NCBI RefSeq assembly: GCF_009866965.1
Contig: NZ_SPKJ01000002.1
Location: 1-64,000 of the forward strand
DNA length: 64,000 nucleotides
From: Propylenella binzhouense
GTDB taxonomy: Bacteria > Pseudomonadota > Alphaproteobacteria > Rhizobiales > Afifellaceae
Direction: 5' to 3'
Shown here: positions 18,130 to 27,946 of the stretch, in pieces
How positions within the stretch are numbered: position 1 is the first letter of the stretch
Layout: each line of letters begins with the position of its first letter
Made by a program: the position numbers and the translations under genes
Notes under the pieces: model-generated
The model's database searches: none
Seen by the model: the letters and a program-made list of their open reading frames with translations, nothing else
Told to the model about the DNA's origin: nothing

Positions 18130-18156
18130 GACGCGCCGCAGCCCGTCTGGTTACAC
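18130..18156 (-). promoter_or_regulatory. ECF-type promoter-like signal for the GH65 fusion gene
   Basis: Minus strand: GTGTAACC, 17 nt from GTGTAA to CGTC, then TAAGGA 2 nt later, ending 64 nt before the start codon. The layout, including the trailing TAAGGA, copies that of ppsA. The remaining intergenic DNA up to 18277 shows no other feature. Confidence 0.6.
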
Positions 18157-18277
18157 CTGTCCCGCCGTTCCCAGATCGGCGCCGGTGGCGGAAGTGTCCG
18201 GGGCACCGCAACGGCTGCGAAACACACCGGGGCCGCTGCCGCCTGCGTCCCTGACGCCCGGCTGAGGCATGACCTGC

Positions 18278-19519
18278 TCAACTGCCCTGATTCCCTCCAC
18301 CGCAAGACGGAACTGCCGCCAGGACGCGCCGCAAGCCGAGCGGCGTCACCAGGGTGGTGACCACGGCCATGATCACGAGGGCGGAGAATAGGTTCGCGAC
18401 AACGGGATCCGGCTGATCGAACAGGCCCGCTTCCAGGGCGATGCTGGCGATGATGAGCTCGACGGCGCCGCGCCCGCTCATCCCCACGCCGACTGCGACC
18501 GCCTCGCGCGAGGACAGCCCGGTGAGCCGCGCCGGTACCCCCGCCCCGATCAGCTTGCCGAGAAACGCTGTTGCCAGCAGCGCCAACAGGAAGCCTGGAA
18601 CCGCCGTGACGGCACCGAGGTCGACCCGAACCCCTATGGAGGCGAAGAACAGCGGTGCCAGCAGGCCGTTGGTGACGTCTCCGATACTCTGCTTGACGTC
18701 GACATAGGGCTCCTCACCGACCGCAGCGGGATCGAAGAACAGGCCTGCCATGAACGGGCCCAGGATGAAGTCCATGCCCAGGAGTTCCGCCAGGATGGCG
18801 AAGGCAAGCGCCACGGCCATGAGCGCACTGAAATGCGGCGCCGGGATGCGCAGCCGGTCAACCATCCGGGCGATCCGCGGATAGAGGAGGAGCCCGGCGG
18901 CCACACTGATGACGAAGAATGCGCCGACCTTACCAAGCAGCACCAGCATGGACCCAACATCGGGCGTGACCCCTGTCTCGATCACGCCGGTGAGGACCGC
19001 AAGCAGCATCAGCCCGATCACGTCGTCAAAGATCGCCGCCGAGACCACCGTGCGGCCCACCCGCGTATGTAGAAGCCCAAGCTCCATAAAGATCCGTACG
19101 GTCACGGGCACTGCCGAGATCGACAGCGCCACGCCGACAAGGAGTGCCTGCGCGAATTTCAGCGACGTCTCGGGCAGGAAGGCCCAGGCGAGGGCGAAGC
19201 CGCCGGCGAGCGGCAGGAGGACACCGCCGAGGGCGACGGCGAGTGACCCACCCGAATGCTCCGCAATCTCGCTCGGGCGCATCTCTATCCCGGCGAGCAG
19301 CAGGAGGAAGAAGATGCCGAACTCGGCGGCCACGTCGAGGAACGGACTCTCGGGCAAATCTGCGAGCAGTGGGAGCGGCAGGGCTGCGGCGGCACCCAGG
19401 GCGATGGCCACGCCGGCGACGATCTCGCCCATCGAGGCCGGCTGGCCGATACGCTCGGAGAATTCGCCGAAGAGTCGCGTCGTAACGAGGAGGAGGAAAA
19501 GGTGGAGGGCGTGTTCCAT
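18278..19519 (-). CDS. Cation:proton antiporter (CPA2/KefB type)
   Basis: A 413-residue membrane protein with about 12 hydrophobic segments and the Na+/H+ exchanger fold. Family features are IGQPASMGEIVAGVAIALG near the N-terminus, FGIFFLLLLAGIEM, and a well-conserved core SAAIFDDVIGLMLLAVL with the double Asp (FDD). It has no C-terminal RCK/TrkA-N domain, so it is a short CPA2-type exchanger of K+ or Na+ against protons. It starts 15 nt after the P-type ATPase stop, with GGGAG as ribosome site, so the two ion pumps are probably one operon. Confidence 0.9.
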   Translation of the reverse strand: MEHALHLFLLLVTTRLFGEFSERIGQPASMGEIVAGVAIALGAAAALPLPLLADLPESPFLDVAAEFGIFFLLLLAGIEMRPSEIAEHSGGSLAVALGGVLLPLAGGFALAWAFLPETSLKFAQALLVGVALSISAVPVTVRIFMELGLLHTRVGRTVVSAAIFDDVIGLMLLAVLTGVIETGVTPDVGSMLVLLGKVGAFFVISVAAGLLLYPRIARMVDRLRIPAPHFSALMAVALAFAILAELLGMDFILGPFMAGLFFDPAAVGEEPYVDVKQSIGDVTNGLLAPLFFASIGVRVDLGAVTAVPGFLLALLATAFLGKLIGAGVPARLTGLSSREAVAVGVGMSGRGAVELIIASIALEAGLFDQPDPVVANLFSALVIMAVVTTLVTPLGLRRVLAAVPSCGGGNQGS

Positions 19520-19534
19520 TACGCTCCCGTGCGC

Positions 19535-22282
19535 TTATCGTGAACGCGCAGTCGGACCAAGGCTCCGTCGAACGAGCTTCTCGACCTCCAGGATGACGAA
19601 CAGCGCGATTCCCACGCCCACCACTGCCAGCCCGTCCTGGAATGCGACGGGCCGCGTGTCGAACAGCGCCTGCATGAACGGCGCGTATGTGAAGAGAAAC
19701 TGCAGGACCGTGACCATGGCCACGCCGGCCAGCACCGCGCGCGTCCCGAACAGGCCGCGCCAGGTGAGCGACGAGCCGTGCCGGAAGCGCACGCTGAACA
19801 GATAGAAGATCTCCATTACGACGATGGTGTTGACCACCAGCGTTCGCGCCGTCTCCAGCGGTAGGCCGCGGGCGAGCGCCCAGAAGAACATCCCGGAGGC
19901 GCCGATCAGGAAAAGGACCGAGGCGAAGATGATCTGCCAGACCAGGAGGCCCGACAGGATAGGCTCGTCGGCGGCGCGCGGCGGGCGCCGCATGGCGTCC
20001 GGCTCGGTCGGCTCGAAGGCGAGGGTGAGGCCGAGCGTGACCGCGGTCGCCATATTGATCCATAGCACCTGGACCGGGGTGAGCGGCAATGTGAACCCGA
20101 GCAGGACGGCGGCGATAATGACGAGGGCCTCGCCCCCGTTCGTCGGCAGCGTCCATGTGATGACTTTCTTGAGGTTGTCGTAGACCGTCCGGCCCTCGCG
20201 GACCGCTGCCACGATCGAGGTGAAGTTGTCGTCGGCGAGCACCATTTCGGCCGCCTCCTTGGCTGCCTCGGTTCCCTTGCGGCCCATGGCGATGCCGACA
20301 TCCGCTCGTTTCAGCGCCGGCGCGTCGTTCACGCCGTCGCCGGTCATCGCCAGCACCGTGCCCTCGGCCTGGAGCGCCTCGACCAGGCGCAGCTTGTGCT
20401 CCGGCGCGGTGCGAGCGAAAACGTCGGTCTCGCGACCCACGCGCCGCAGGCCTTCGTCCTCAAGCCGGTCGAGCTCCGCGCCGGTGGCAATGGCGTCGGA
20501 ATTGGCGATCCCGATCTGCCGGGCGATCGCGCGGGCGGTCGCGGCGTGGTCGCCGGTGATCATCTTGACCCGGATTCCGGCCGCCTGGCAGTCGCGCACC
20601 GCCGCGATCGCCTCCTCGCGCGGCGGATCGATCAGGCCGAGCAGGCCGAGCAGCACCAGACCGCCCTCGACGTCGGCGAAGGCGAGGTCGCGCGTTCCGA
20701 GCGGCATTGGCTTGGTGGCGATCGCAAGCACCCGCTGTCCCTGCGCCGCCAGCCTCTCCACCAGCTCCTGCCACGCAGCTAAGTCAAGCGGCTCGTCGCC
20801 CGCCGGCCAGCGAGCGTGGTCGCACATCGCCAGCACACGCTCCGGCGCTCCCTTCAGGCAGGCGAAGGTCTCGCCGTCATGGCCGTGGTGCAGGGTCGCC
20901 ATGAAGCGGTGCTCGGCATCAAACGGAATCTCATCCGTCCGCGGGAACTGCTTGCGCAGGGATGCGGGGTCGAGCCCCGCCTTTGCGGTAAACGCGAGCA
21001 GCGCCCCCTCCATCGGGTCACCTTCCACGATCCAGCCGTGCTCGGTCCGCTGCAGCGCCGCGTCATTGCAGAGCAGCGCCGCGCGCGCCAGCTCGAGCAG
21101 CGGCGGATGCTCGGCCGCGTCCACCTCCTCTTCGTTCCGGCAAATGGCGCCGCGAGGCTCGTAACCGCCGCCGGTGACGTCGAAGATGCCCGTCGCGCTC
21201 ACCGCCGCGCCGATGGTCATCTCGTTGCGCGTGAGCGTGCCGGTCTTGTCGGTGCAAATGACCGAGACCGAGCCGAGGGTCTCGACCGCAGGCAGGCGGC
21301 GCACGATGGCGTTGCGCGCCGCCATGCGCTGCACGCCAATGGCGAGCGCGATCGTCATCACCGCCGGCAGGCCCTCGGGAATCGCCGAGACGGCCAGGCT
21401 GACCGAGATCAGGAAGGCGTCCTCTGCGGCGTAGTCGCGGACGAGCACCGCGAAGGCGAAGACCGCCGCGGCGCCGGCGAGAATCACGGCCGTGAGCTGC
21501 CGCGCGAAGACGCCCATCTGGCGCAAGAGCGGCGTCGTCAGCGTCTCGACCGTGCCGACCAAGGCGCTGACGCGGCCGATCTCGGTGGCGGCGCCGGTGG
21601 CCACCACCACGCCGGCGCCGTGCCCGGCCGCCACCAGCGTTCCCGAGAACGCCATCGAGGTCCGGTCCCCAAGCGAGGCCTCGGGCGGAGCAGGCGCGGG
21701 CGACTTCTCCACCGGCACAGATTCCCCCGTCAGCGCCGCCTCCTCGACCCGCAGGCTGCGGCTGCGGACCAGGCGCAAATCGGCCGCCACCCGGTCGCCG
21801 GCCTCCAGCAGAACCAGGTCGCCCGGAACCAGATCTTCCGCGGCGATGGTGCGACGGCGGCCGCTGCGAACGACTGAGGCCTGCGGGGCCAGCATGCCGC
21901 GGATGGCGTCCAGCGCTCTCTCTGCGCGGCCCTCCTGAACGAAGCCGACGACGGCGTTCACGAGCACAACGGCGAGGATGACGCCCGCGTCGATCAGGTG
22001 CCCGAGCGCGACGGTGATCCCGGCCGAGGCCAGCAGGACATAGATCAGCAAGTTATCGAACTGGGCGATGAAGCGGCGGAAAGCGCTGCGCGGCGCCGCG
22101 GCCGGCAGACGATTGGGGCCATGTGCCGTTAGTCGCCGCGCCGCATCGGCCTCGTCCAGCCCGTCGTGACCGGTCGCCAGCGCCTGCAGCGCCTCGTCGG
22201 CCGGAACGGCGTGCCAGGACCGGTCAAAAATCGCTCCGGTCGGCGCCGCGTGGTTTGCCTGCGTGTCGAGAGCGTCTGCCAT
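19535..22282 (-). CDS. Cation-translocating P2-type ATPase (Ca2+/Na+/Mg2+ type)
   Basis: A 915-residue P-type ATPase. It has the N-terminal cation_ATPase_N region (about 20-90), an actuator domain with LTGESVPVEK, SAIPEGLPAVMTIALAIG (PEGL of the P2 group), the phosphorylation motif [17 protein letters not shown], and [22 protein letters not shown], then about six C-terminal membrane segments with VLWINMATAVTLGL. This is the P2A/PMCA-like group rather than a heavy-metal pump. The ion cannot be assigned by eye. AGGAA precedes the ATG. It lies directly upstream of the antiporter at 18278. Confidence 0.93.
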   Translation of the reverse strand: MADALDTQANHAAPTGAIFDRSWHAVPADEALQALATGHDGLDEADAARRLTAHGPNRLPAAAPRSAFRRFIAQFDNLLIYVLLASAGITVALGHLIDAGVILAVVLVNAVVGFVQEGRAERALDAIRGMLAPQASVVRSGRRRTIAAEDLVPGDLVLLEAGDRVAADLRLVRSRSLRVEEAALTGESVPVEKSPAPAPPEASLGDRTSMAFSGTLVAAGHGAGVVVATGAATEIGRVSALVGTVETLTTPLLRQMGVFARQLTAVILAGAAAVFAFAVLVRDYAAEDAFLISVSLAVSAIPEGLPAVMTIALAIGVQRMAARNAIVRRLPAVETLGSVSVICTDKTGTLTRNEMTIGAAVSATGIFDVTGGGYEPRGAICRNEEEVDAAEHPPLLELARAALLCNDAALQRTEHGWIVEGDPMEGALLAFTAKAGLDPASLRKQFPRTDEIPFDAEHRFMATLHHGHDGETFACLKGAPERVLAMCDHARWPAGDEPLDLAAWQELVERLAAQGQRVLAIATKPMPLGTRDLAFADVEGGLVLLGLLGLIDPPREEAIAAVRDCQAAGIRVKMITGDHAATARAIARQIGIANSDAIATGAELDRLEDEGLRRVGRETDVFARTAPEHKLRLVEALQAEGTVLAMTGDGVNDAPALKRADVGIAMGRKGTEAAKEAAEMVLADDNFTSIVAAVREGRTVYDNLKKVITWTLPTNGGEALVIIAAVLLGFTLPLTPVQVLWINMATAVTLGLTLAFEPTEPDAMRRPPRAADEPILSGLLVWQIIFASVLFLIGASGMFFWALARGLPLETARTLVVNTIVVMEIFYLFSVRFRHGSSLTWRGLFGTRAVLAGVAMVTVLQFLFTYAPFMQALFDTRPVAFQDGLAVVGVGIALFVILEVEKLVRRSLGPTARSR

Positions 22283-22384
22283 GAGTTCCTGATATTTGCG
22301 TCGGACTGCTATCGGACATTGGCGCCGCGACGCCGGCGGCCAGCTTTCCGATTAGCCGCGAGTGCGGTCTCGCCGCTCCAGCCT

Positions 22385-23161
22385 CTATTGCGCCGTGTAG
22401 CCGCCGTCGATGACCAGCTCCGTGCCGGTCACGAACTTGGACTCGTCCGATGCCAGATAGAGGACTCCATAGGCGATGTCGTCCGGCTCGCCGACGTGAC
22501 CGACTGGATGCAGAGCATCAAGTGCCGTTCGGCCCTCCTCGACGCCTCCGTGCTCACGCAGATAGTTCTCCACCATGGGCGTCCAGATGTAGCCGGGATG
22601 GATCGAGTTGACCCGGATGCCCAGACCCTGCTTGGCGCAATAGAGCGCGACCGACTTGGTGTAGAGCCGCACGCCGCCCTTGGACGCGTTATACGCGCCG
22701 AGGTTCGGGTCGCCGACAAGGCCCTCGATCGAGGAGAGATTGATGATCGAGCCGCCCCTCGGCGGGATCCGCTTCATTGCCAGAATGGCGTGCTTGGTGC
22801 CGAGGAAGACGCCGTCGAGGTTGATGCTCATCAGCCGCCGCCAGCGCTCCAGCGTTTCCTCCTCCGGTGCGCCGCCCCAGCCAACTCCGGCATTGTTGAC
22901 CAGCACATCGAGCCGGCCGAAGTGGTCGAGACTGGTCTGGATCACGCGTTCCCAGGCGCTCTCGTCGGCAACATCGTGGTGGAGGTAGATCGCCTCGCCG
23001 CCCGCCTCGTGGATCGTCTGCGCCGCGCGCTCGCCCTCCTCGTCCTTGATGTCGGTCAGCACGACCTTGGCGCCCTCGCGCCCCAGCATCCGGGCCGAGG
23101 CCTCGCCGAGCCCCAGCGCGGCCCCGGTCACGATCGCAACCTTGTCCTGCACACGGTCCAC
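22385..23161 (-). CDS. Short-chain dehydrogenase/reductase (SDR)
   Basis: A 258-residue classical SDR. The nucleotide-binding motif is TGAALGLGEA (TGxxxGxG), followed by NNAG (VLVNNAGVGWGG), the active-site Ser in NLSSIEG and YNASKGG (YxxxK), and PGYIWTPM. It is probably an NAD(P)-dependent alcohol/ketone oxidoreductase of the cyclohexanol or 3-alpha-hydroxysteroid dehydrogenase-like group; substrate unknown. I choose the GTG start because AGGAGG stands 5 nt before it, and the result has normal SDR length. The much longer upstream open frame is noncoding DNA. A weak ECF-like site lies at 23272-23298. Confidence 0.92.
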   Translation of the reverse strand: MDRVQDKVAIVTGAALGLGEASARMLGREGAKVVLTDIKDEEGERAAQTIHEAGGEAIYLHHDVADESAWERVIQTSLDHFGRLDVLVNNAGVGWGGAPEEETLERWRRLMSINLDGVFLGTKHAILAMKRIPPRGGSIINLSSIEGLVGDPNLGAYNASKGGVRLYTKSVALYCAKQGLGIRVNSIHPGYIWTPMVENYLREHGGVEEGRTALDALHPVGHVGEPDDIAYGVLYLASDESKFVTGTELVIDGGYTAQ

Positions 23162-23271
23162 TGGCCTCCTCCTTCCCATAGCATCAATATCGTCCATGGC
23201 GAGCATCGGGTTGGCGGCCGCGAACTCTCCAAGGAAGCGGCAACTGCAACACGCCGCGACCTTCATCAATA

Positions 23272-23298
23272 GACGCCGCACGCGCACGCAAATTACCC
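23272..23298 (-). promoter_or_regulatory. Weak ECF-type promoter-like signal upstream of the SDR
   Basis: Minus strand GGGTAA, 17 nt, CGTC, ending 111 nt before the SDR start. The -35 half differs from the common TGTAA form, and GTAA-N17-CGTC alone is expected about once by chance in this window, so this site is only suggestive. Confidence 0.25.
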
Positions 23299-23387
23299 AG
23301 TGGCCGAGGCCGTCCGGCTGCGAGAGCAGACGATCGGCCGCAGTCCCGCCACCTAGCATCACCACGACCGGCGCTGCTCGGGTGCGT

Positions 23388-24296
23388 TCAACCCCGCGTA
23401 ACCTGTTGGATCCCGAGCAGGACCAAGCCGATCCCAACGAGCTGGAATGCGCCCAGATCCTCACTGAAGAGGCCGATCCCGATCGCAATGCCGAAGACCG
23501 GCGTCATGAAACTGAACGCGTTCGCTCGGGTCAGGGAGCTGCTCTGCAGCACCGCGAACCAGAGATAGAAGGCGAGAGCGGTGCCGAGGAGCGCGAGGGT
23601 CACGAGAACGGTCAGGAACCGCGGCGTCCACAGGCCTGAGGGGAGTGGCTCCAGGACAGCCGCGGCGATCAGCAGCGGCACGCCGCCAAACACCAACTGC
23701 CATCCCATGGCCATGAGCGGGTCCACGCCATTGGCGACCCGTTTCATGAGGATGTTGCCGATCGCAACGCCGATGGCGGCGAGCAGGACGTAGGCGGTGC
23801 CAAGCGAGTATGCGTTGCCGCCATCGGCCAGAACGCGCGGCAAGGTCATGATCGTCACGCCGGCAAAGCCGAGGAGCAGTCCTACACGGTCGCCCGCTCG
23901 GAGGCGCTCTCCCAATAGGACCGACGCGAGCACGCCGGCGATCAAGGGCTGCGTGTTCGCGACCACCGTGGCAAAACCCGGGGCAACGAACTGGCTCGCC
24001 AGAAACATGCCGAGAAATCCCAAACTGGTCGCCGTCAGGCCGATCCCGACCAGGGAAGCCCAGGTGCTGCATGCGGTCGGGAACGGCCGCCCCAGCGTCA
24101 TTGCGAACACCAGCAACGCGCCGCCAGCCATGAACGCCCGTGCCGCGGCGAAGTAGAACGGCGGCACCATTTCAAGGCCGACGGTGATCAGCGGAAAGCA
24201 CAGCGCCCAAAGCAGCATCACTGTGACGATCCGCAGGAGCACCGGGACTGACAGTCGGCCGGATGCAGAACCCTCGTGGGGAGCCTCGTTTACCAT
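23388..24296 (-). CDS. EamA/DMT-superfamily exporter
   Basis: A 302-residue membrane protein with ten predicted hydrophobic segments in two repeated EamA halves (about 15-145 and 160-298). Typical features are the first-segment WALCFPLI, VVANTQPLIAGVLASVLLGERL at the end of the first half, and FSFMTPVFGIAIG...LGAFQLVGIGLVLLG in the second. The family exports amino acids, nucleosides or other metabolites; substrate unknown. It starts 10 nt after the lactate permease stop and is probably co-transcribed with it. Confidence 0.9.
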   Translation of the reverse strand: MVNEAPHEGSASGRLSVPVLLRIVTVMLLWALCFPLITVGLEMVPPFYFAAARAFMAGGALLVFAMTLGRPFPTACSTWASLVGIGLTATSLGFLGMFLASQFVAPGFATVVANTQPLIAGVLASVLLGERLRAGDRVGLLLGFAGVTIMTLPRVLADGGNAYSLGTAYVLLAAIGVAIGNILMKRVANGVDPLMAMGWQLVFGGVPLLIAAAVLEPLPSGLWTPRFLTVLVTLALLGTALAFYLWFAVLQSSSLTRANAFSFMTPVFGIAIGIGLFSEDLGAFQLVGIGLVLLGIQQVTRG

Positions 24297-24306
24297 CGCG
24301 ACATGC

Positions 24307-25944
24307 TCACAACACGACCGTGAGGAGCAGGGCCACGATGCCCGCCGCTAGGCAGTAGTAGAGCATCGGCGCGAGCGTGAAGCGGATGATCGTTCCTTCC
24401 TGGCGAAGCAGGCCGACCACCGCCGCCGCCGCGACGACGTTGAGCACCGAGATCATGTTCCCCGCGTTGGCGCCGAGCATTTGCGCCGCCAGCACGACGG
24501 TGTCGGGGATTGCGGCGCGCTCGGCGGCGCCGAGCTGGAACAGCGCGAACATCATGTTGCTGAAGGTGGCGCTGCCCGACAGGAAGGCGCCGAGGGCGCC
24601 GACGAACGGGGCCAGCAGCGGCCAGCCGGCGCCGACCCAGTCAGCCGCGACCGTCGCCAGCTCCATCGGCATGCTGCCGAGGCCGGCCTGGTTGACGCCG
24701 GAATGGATGAAGATGCGCACCATTGGCACGGCTGTGCCCAGCGCCAGCGCGCTGGCGGCGAGGGCGAGACCCGTCTCGCGTAGCGCGGTGCCGGCCTGGC
24801 GGGCGCCCATCCCCTGCAGGGGGATGGTGGCCAGCACGACGACGACGAACACGGTCCCTGGCAGGTAGAGCGGTGCGAGCGAGACGGCGACCCCGGTGCC
24901 GAGAATTCCCGTCCAGGAGATCATCGCGGCCTGCAACCACTGCTTCAGCGGCAGGAACTCGACGCGGGTCGCGACCAGCAGGAGGGCCAGCAGCAGATAG
25001 GGCGCCCAGGCGCGGCCGAGCGGCATTCCGGGGGCCGGCGCGGCGGCGGGCCGATCATCCCCGCCCCGCGGCGGCAGGCGCGGCGGGAGCAGCAGCCCTT
25101 TGCGCGCGACCGGCACCACCACCGCGAGCCCGACCAGGGCGCCGATGAGCGAGGGGAACTCCGGCCCGAGCAGCACTGCCACCCCGAGCGCCGGCAGGGT
25201 GAAGGCGAGGCCGGCGAACATAGCGAAGCGCCAGGCGCGCAGCCCGTCCCGCCAGCTCCGCCGCGGATCGAAGAAGCGGGTCAGCACCAGCACCAGGATC
25301 AGCGGGATGAAGCTGCCGACGAACAGGTCGATGGTGATCGCCTGCACCGCCACAGACCGAAGAAAATCCGATAAGGATGCGTCGCCGATCACGTCGGCCG
25401 CGGCAGGGGCGAGATCGCCGCCCTCCTGCAGCCCCTGGGCGAGGCCGACCACGACCGGCGTGCCGATGGCGCCGAACGACACCGGACTGCTGTCGGCGAT
25501 CAGGGCGAGCACGACAGCGGCCATCGGCGCGAAGCCGAGCGCCACCAGCAGCGGCGCGGTGATCGCCGCCGGAGTCCCAAACCCGGCTGCCCCTTCGAGG
25601 AAGGCGCCGAACAGCCAGGCGATCAGGATCACCTGGGCGCGCGGATCGGGGGTGATGCGCTTGAACCCGCCGCGGATCGCCGCCATCGCGCCGCTCGCCG
25701 TCAGGGTCTTCAGCAGCAGGATGGCGCCGAACACGATCCACAGGATCGACGCCGCGATCACCACCCCCTCGATCGCCGCTGCGAGCACGTGCCGGACGGA
25801 AACGCTCCAGACGACGATGCTCACGGTGGCAGTGAGGGCGAGGCTGATCGGCATCGCTTGGGCGGCCGGCAGGCGCAGGACCACCAGCAGGCCGAGGACG
25901 GCGAGCAGGGGCGTCAGCGCGGCCAGAATTAATGGTGCGGACAT
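24307..25944 (-). CDS. lctP: L-lactate permease (LctP/LldP family)
   Basis: A 545-residue polytopic membrane protein of the lactate permease family, a proton symporter for lactate and glycolate. Family features are [44 protein letters not shown], and near the end [22 protein letters not shown] and [17 protein letters not shown]. Length matches the family. It is divergent from pfkB across a 375-bp gap that carries one ECF-like signal facing each gene. With the dehydrogenase at 7388 it makes a lactate-handling pair. Confidence 0.94.
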   Translation of the reverse strand: MSAPLILAALTPLLAVLGLLVVLRLPAAQAMPISLALTATVSIVVWSVSVRHVLAAAIEGVVIAASILWIVFGAILLLKTLTASGAMAAIRGGFKRITPDPRAQVILIAWLFGAFLEGAAGFGTPAAITAPLLVALGFAPMAAVVLALIADSSPVSFGAIGTPVVVGLAQGLQEGGDLAPAAADVIGDASLSDFLRSVAVQAITIDLFVGSFIPLILVLVLTRFFDPRRSWRDGLRAWRFAMFAGLAFTLPALGVAVLLGPEFPSLIGALVGLAVVVPVARKGLLLPPRLPPRGGDDRPAAAPAPGMPLGRAWAPYLLLALLLVATRVEFLPLKQWLQAAMISWTGILGTGVAVSLAPLYLPGTVFVVVVLATIPLQGMGARQAGTALRETGLALAASALALGTAVPMVRIFIHSGVNQAGLGSMPMELATVAADWVGAGWPLLAPFVGALGAFLSGSATFSNMMFALFQLGAAERAAIPDTVVLAAQMLGANAGNMISVLNVVAAAAVVGLLRQEGTIIRFTLAPMLYYCLAAGIVALLLTVVL

Positions 25945-26039
25945 CGACGCTGGGCGGCCATGCGGTCTTGCTCCGGCTGAGGTGCTGTTGAATGCGCCAA
26001 CGAAGATCCAAAAGCGTATGTGAGGGCCTCGGTACCGAA

Positions 26040-26066
26040 GACGCTCAAGGGTGCGCCCGGTTACAG
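26040..26066 (-). promoter_or_regulatory. ECF-type promoter-like signal for lctP
   Basis: Minus strand CTGTAACC with CGTC 17 nt after CTGTAA, ending 96 nt before the lctP start. It sits back to back with the pfkB-facing site at 26171 in the same intergenic region. Confidence 0.55.
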
Positions 26067-26170
26067 CACCGCGCTGCCGTCACATCCCGGCTCCGCCGCT
26101 CGGTCTGCTCGCGTGCTTTGTCTCTCTAGCGTGGCGGACCAGTGGCGGACCAGGAATCGGCATCCAGCCA

Positions 26171-26197
26171 GCGTAAGGATGGGCAGCCTGTTACGTC
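26171..26197 (+). promoter_or_regulatory. ECF-type promoter-like signal for pfkB
   Basis: Plus strand GCGTAAGGA with CGTC 17 nt after GCGTAA, 122 nt before the pfkB start. The -35 half has CGTAA in place of TGTAA but keeps the following GGA seen at ppsA and glgA. Nothing else recognisable is in the 375-bp gap. Confidence 0.4.
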
Positions 26198-26319
26198 TTT
26201 TTGCTGTTGGCCCTCCTTTGCAGCGCTACGCGGTTGGCGACGCTTTGCCACAGCCGAGGGCTGCTCTGCCTTGCCTCGCACAGCTGTTCCGTTGAGCTTT
26301 GAACCAGAGGAGTTGCGCC

Positions 26320-27273
26320 GTGAAACCGATCGTAACGCTGACTTTGAACCCGTCGGTCGACGGCTCGGCCCAAGCGGAGGTGGTTCAGCCAATCCGAAAG
26401 GTCCGGACAACCGACGAACGGTATGATCCGGGCGGCGGCGGGATCAACGTGGCGCGGGTCGTCCAGGAACTCGGCGGCACGGCGCTCGCGGTCTATATGG
26501 CTGGCGGGGCCACTGGCGGCGTGCTCGACGAACTCTTAGATTCCGCAGCAATTCCGCGGCGGCGCATTGCCATCGGGGATCACACCCGTATCAGCCACGC
26601 CGTCTACGAACGGTCGAGCGGCCTCGAATACCGGTTCGTCCCCGAAGGTCCGTTGCTGAAGGAGTCCGAATGGCGGGCGTGTCTGGATGCGCTCGAGGAC
26701 CTCGACTGCGACTACCTCGTGGTCAGTGGCAGCCTGCCGCGCGGCGCTCCGGACGACTTCTATGCCAGAGTCATCGATGTGACCGACCGAAAAAAGGTGA
26801 AACTGGTCCTGGACACCTCCGGCCGGGCGCTCCGCCCTGCACTTGAGCGCGGCGTCCACCTGGTCAAGCCCAGCCTCGGGGAGTTCGAAGCGCTGGTCGG
26901 ACGGCAGCTGCCCCAGCCGGCGCTCCAGGAGGAGGCCGCGCGGGAGCTGGTACGAACGGGAGCGAGCGAAATGCTGGCCTTGACCATGGGCCGCGACGGC
27001 GCGCTGCTCGTCACCGCGGACAGCGCCCTCCGGCTGTCCGCCCCCGCAGTGCCGGTGAAGAGCGCCGTCGGCGCCGGCGACAGCTTCGTCGCGGCGATGA
27101 CGCTTGCGCTCGCACAGGGGCGCTCGTCAGAAGATTCGTTCGCATACGGCACGGCCGCGGGAGCCGCCGCCGTGATGTCGCCCGGAACCGAACTGTGCCG
27201 GCGGGAAGACGTCGAGCGCCTCTACGATGAGATGAAGAGGATCAGCGTGCCGTCCTCGATCGCAAGCGGCTGA
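26320..27273 (+). CDS. PfkB-family sugar-phosphate kinase (phosphofructokinase type)
   Basis: A 317-residue ribokinase-fold kinase of the 1-phosphofructokinase/6-phosphofructokinase-2 group. It has TLTLNPSVDGSAQ at the N-terminus, the GGGGINVARVVQELGG substrate loop and the catalytic signature GAGDSFVAAMTLALAQG (Asp base). It phosphorylates fructose-6-P, fructose-1-P or tagatose-6-P; which one cannot be told here. The GTG start is chosen because AGAGGAG lies 8 nt upstream. In this setting it would feed glycogen- or trehalose-derived sugar phosphate into glycolysis. Confidence 0.92.
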   Translation: MKPIVTLTLNPSVDGSAQAEVVQPIRKVRTTDERYDPGGGGINVARVVQELGGTALAVYMAGGATGGVLDELLDSAAIPRRRIAIGDHTRISHAVYERSSGLEYRFVPEGPLLKESEWRACLDALEDLDCDYLVVSGSLPRGAPDDFYARVIDVTDRKKVKLVLDTSGRALRPALERGVHLVKPSLGEFEALVGRQLPQPALQEEAARELVRTGASEMLALTMGRDGALLVTADSALRLSAPAVPVKSAVGAGDSFVAAMTLALAQGRSSEDSFAYGTAAGAAAVMSPGTELCRREDVERLYDEMKRISVPSSIASG

Positions 27274-27418
27274 GTGGAAGGATTGCCCGTCAGCGCACGG
27301 CCCACTGCGGGGCGCGCAGTGTCGATCGGTAATCAGGGCTCCCGTCGAGAATTTTCAGACGCCATGCTCGGTCACCCCGATCCCTTTCGGCGAGCAAGAC
27401 CTGATCTGTCGCGACAAC

Positions 27419-27432
27419 TTGATCCAGCTCAA
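27419..27432. promoter_or_regulatory. FNR/FixK-type box
   Basis: TTGATCCAGCTCAA fits TTG-N8-CAA, one mismatch from the FNR consensus TTGAT-N4-ATCAA. It lies 60 nt upstream of the small secreted protein gene, which precedes the first ECF sigma gene. A closely similar site stands at 34906. This suggests oxygen control; no FNR gene is in the window. Confidence 0.45.
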
Positions 27433-27492
27433 TGTGCGCCTAGACTCCCGCACGGATAATTCCATGATGATGAGGACTGCCACAGGTTCCTG

Positions 27493-27870
27493 ATGCGGGC
27501 GCGTACGACAAGGGCGGCACAGATCGGACCCGTGCGGCGGGTAGCGGTGGCGCTTGTCCTGTCGTTGCTTCTCGTGCTCAGCACGAACTTGCACGTCGCG
27601 TACGACACGCCGGCATTCGCCGGCGCGGACGTGACGGACATGGGGCAGGTGACGAACGCCGAGCACCAGCCCGACCGCTCGCTGCCGGATGCCCTTGATG
27701 GCGTGCACTGCCACTCGTCCGGCTCGTGTCCCTGTTGCGCGCCGGTGGCACTTGCGCCGTTTTTCTTACACCCGGGTCCGGACGACTGGCCATTCCGGCG
27801 GGCAACCTCTCTGGCACCGCCCGCTCTCCACTCGCACTTCCGCCCACCTCGTCTCCCTGCGCACGCCTGA
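27493..27870 (+). CDS. Small secreted His/Cys-containing protein
   Basis: A 125-residue protein with a signal peptide or N-terminal anchor (RRVAVALVLSLLLVLSTNLHVAYDTPAFA). A short Cys/His cluster (VHCHSSGSCPCC, about 72-83) is followed by a hydrophobic and Pro/Phe-rich tail. I do not recognise the family. It resembles in style the secreted peptides at 34231 and 62160, which also have a signal sequence and a few Cys and His residues next to copper genes, so metal binding is a guess. It precedes the ECF sigma gene by 76 nt. Confidence 0.55.
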   Translation: MRARTTRAAQIGPVRRVAVALVLSLLLVLSTNLHVAYDTPAFAGADVTDMGQVTNAEHQPDRSLPDALDGVHCHSSGSCPCCAPVALAPFFLHPGPDDWPFRRATSLAPPALHSHFRPPRLPAHA

Positions 27871-27946
27871 CGGACGCGTGGCGGCGCTCGATGCGCCGCC
27901 CGCTCCGTGAGCCCGAAGACGTTCTTCTGCGCATGGAGTCCCTACG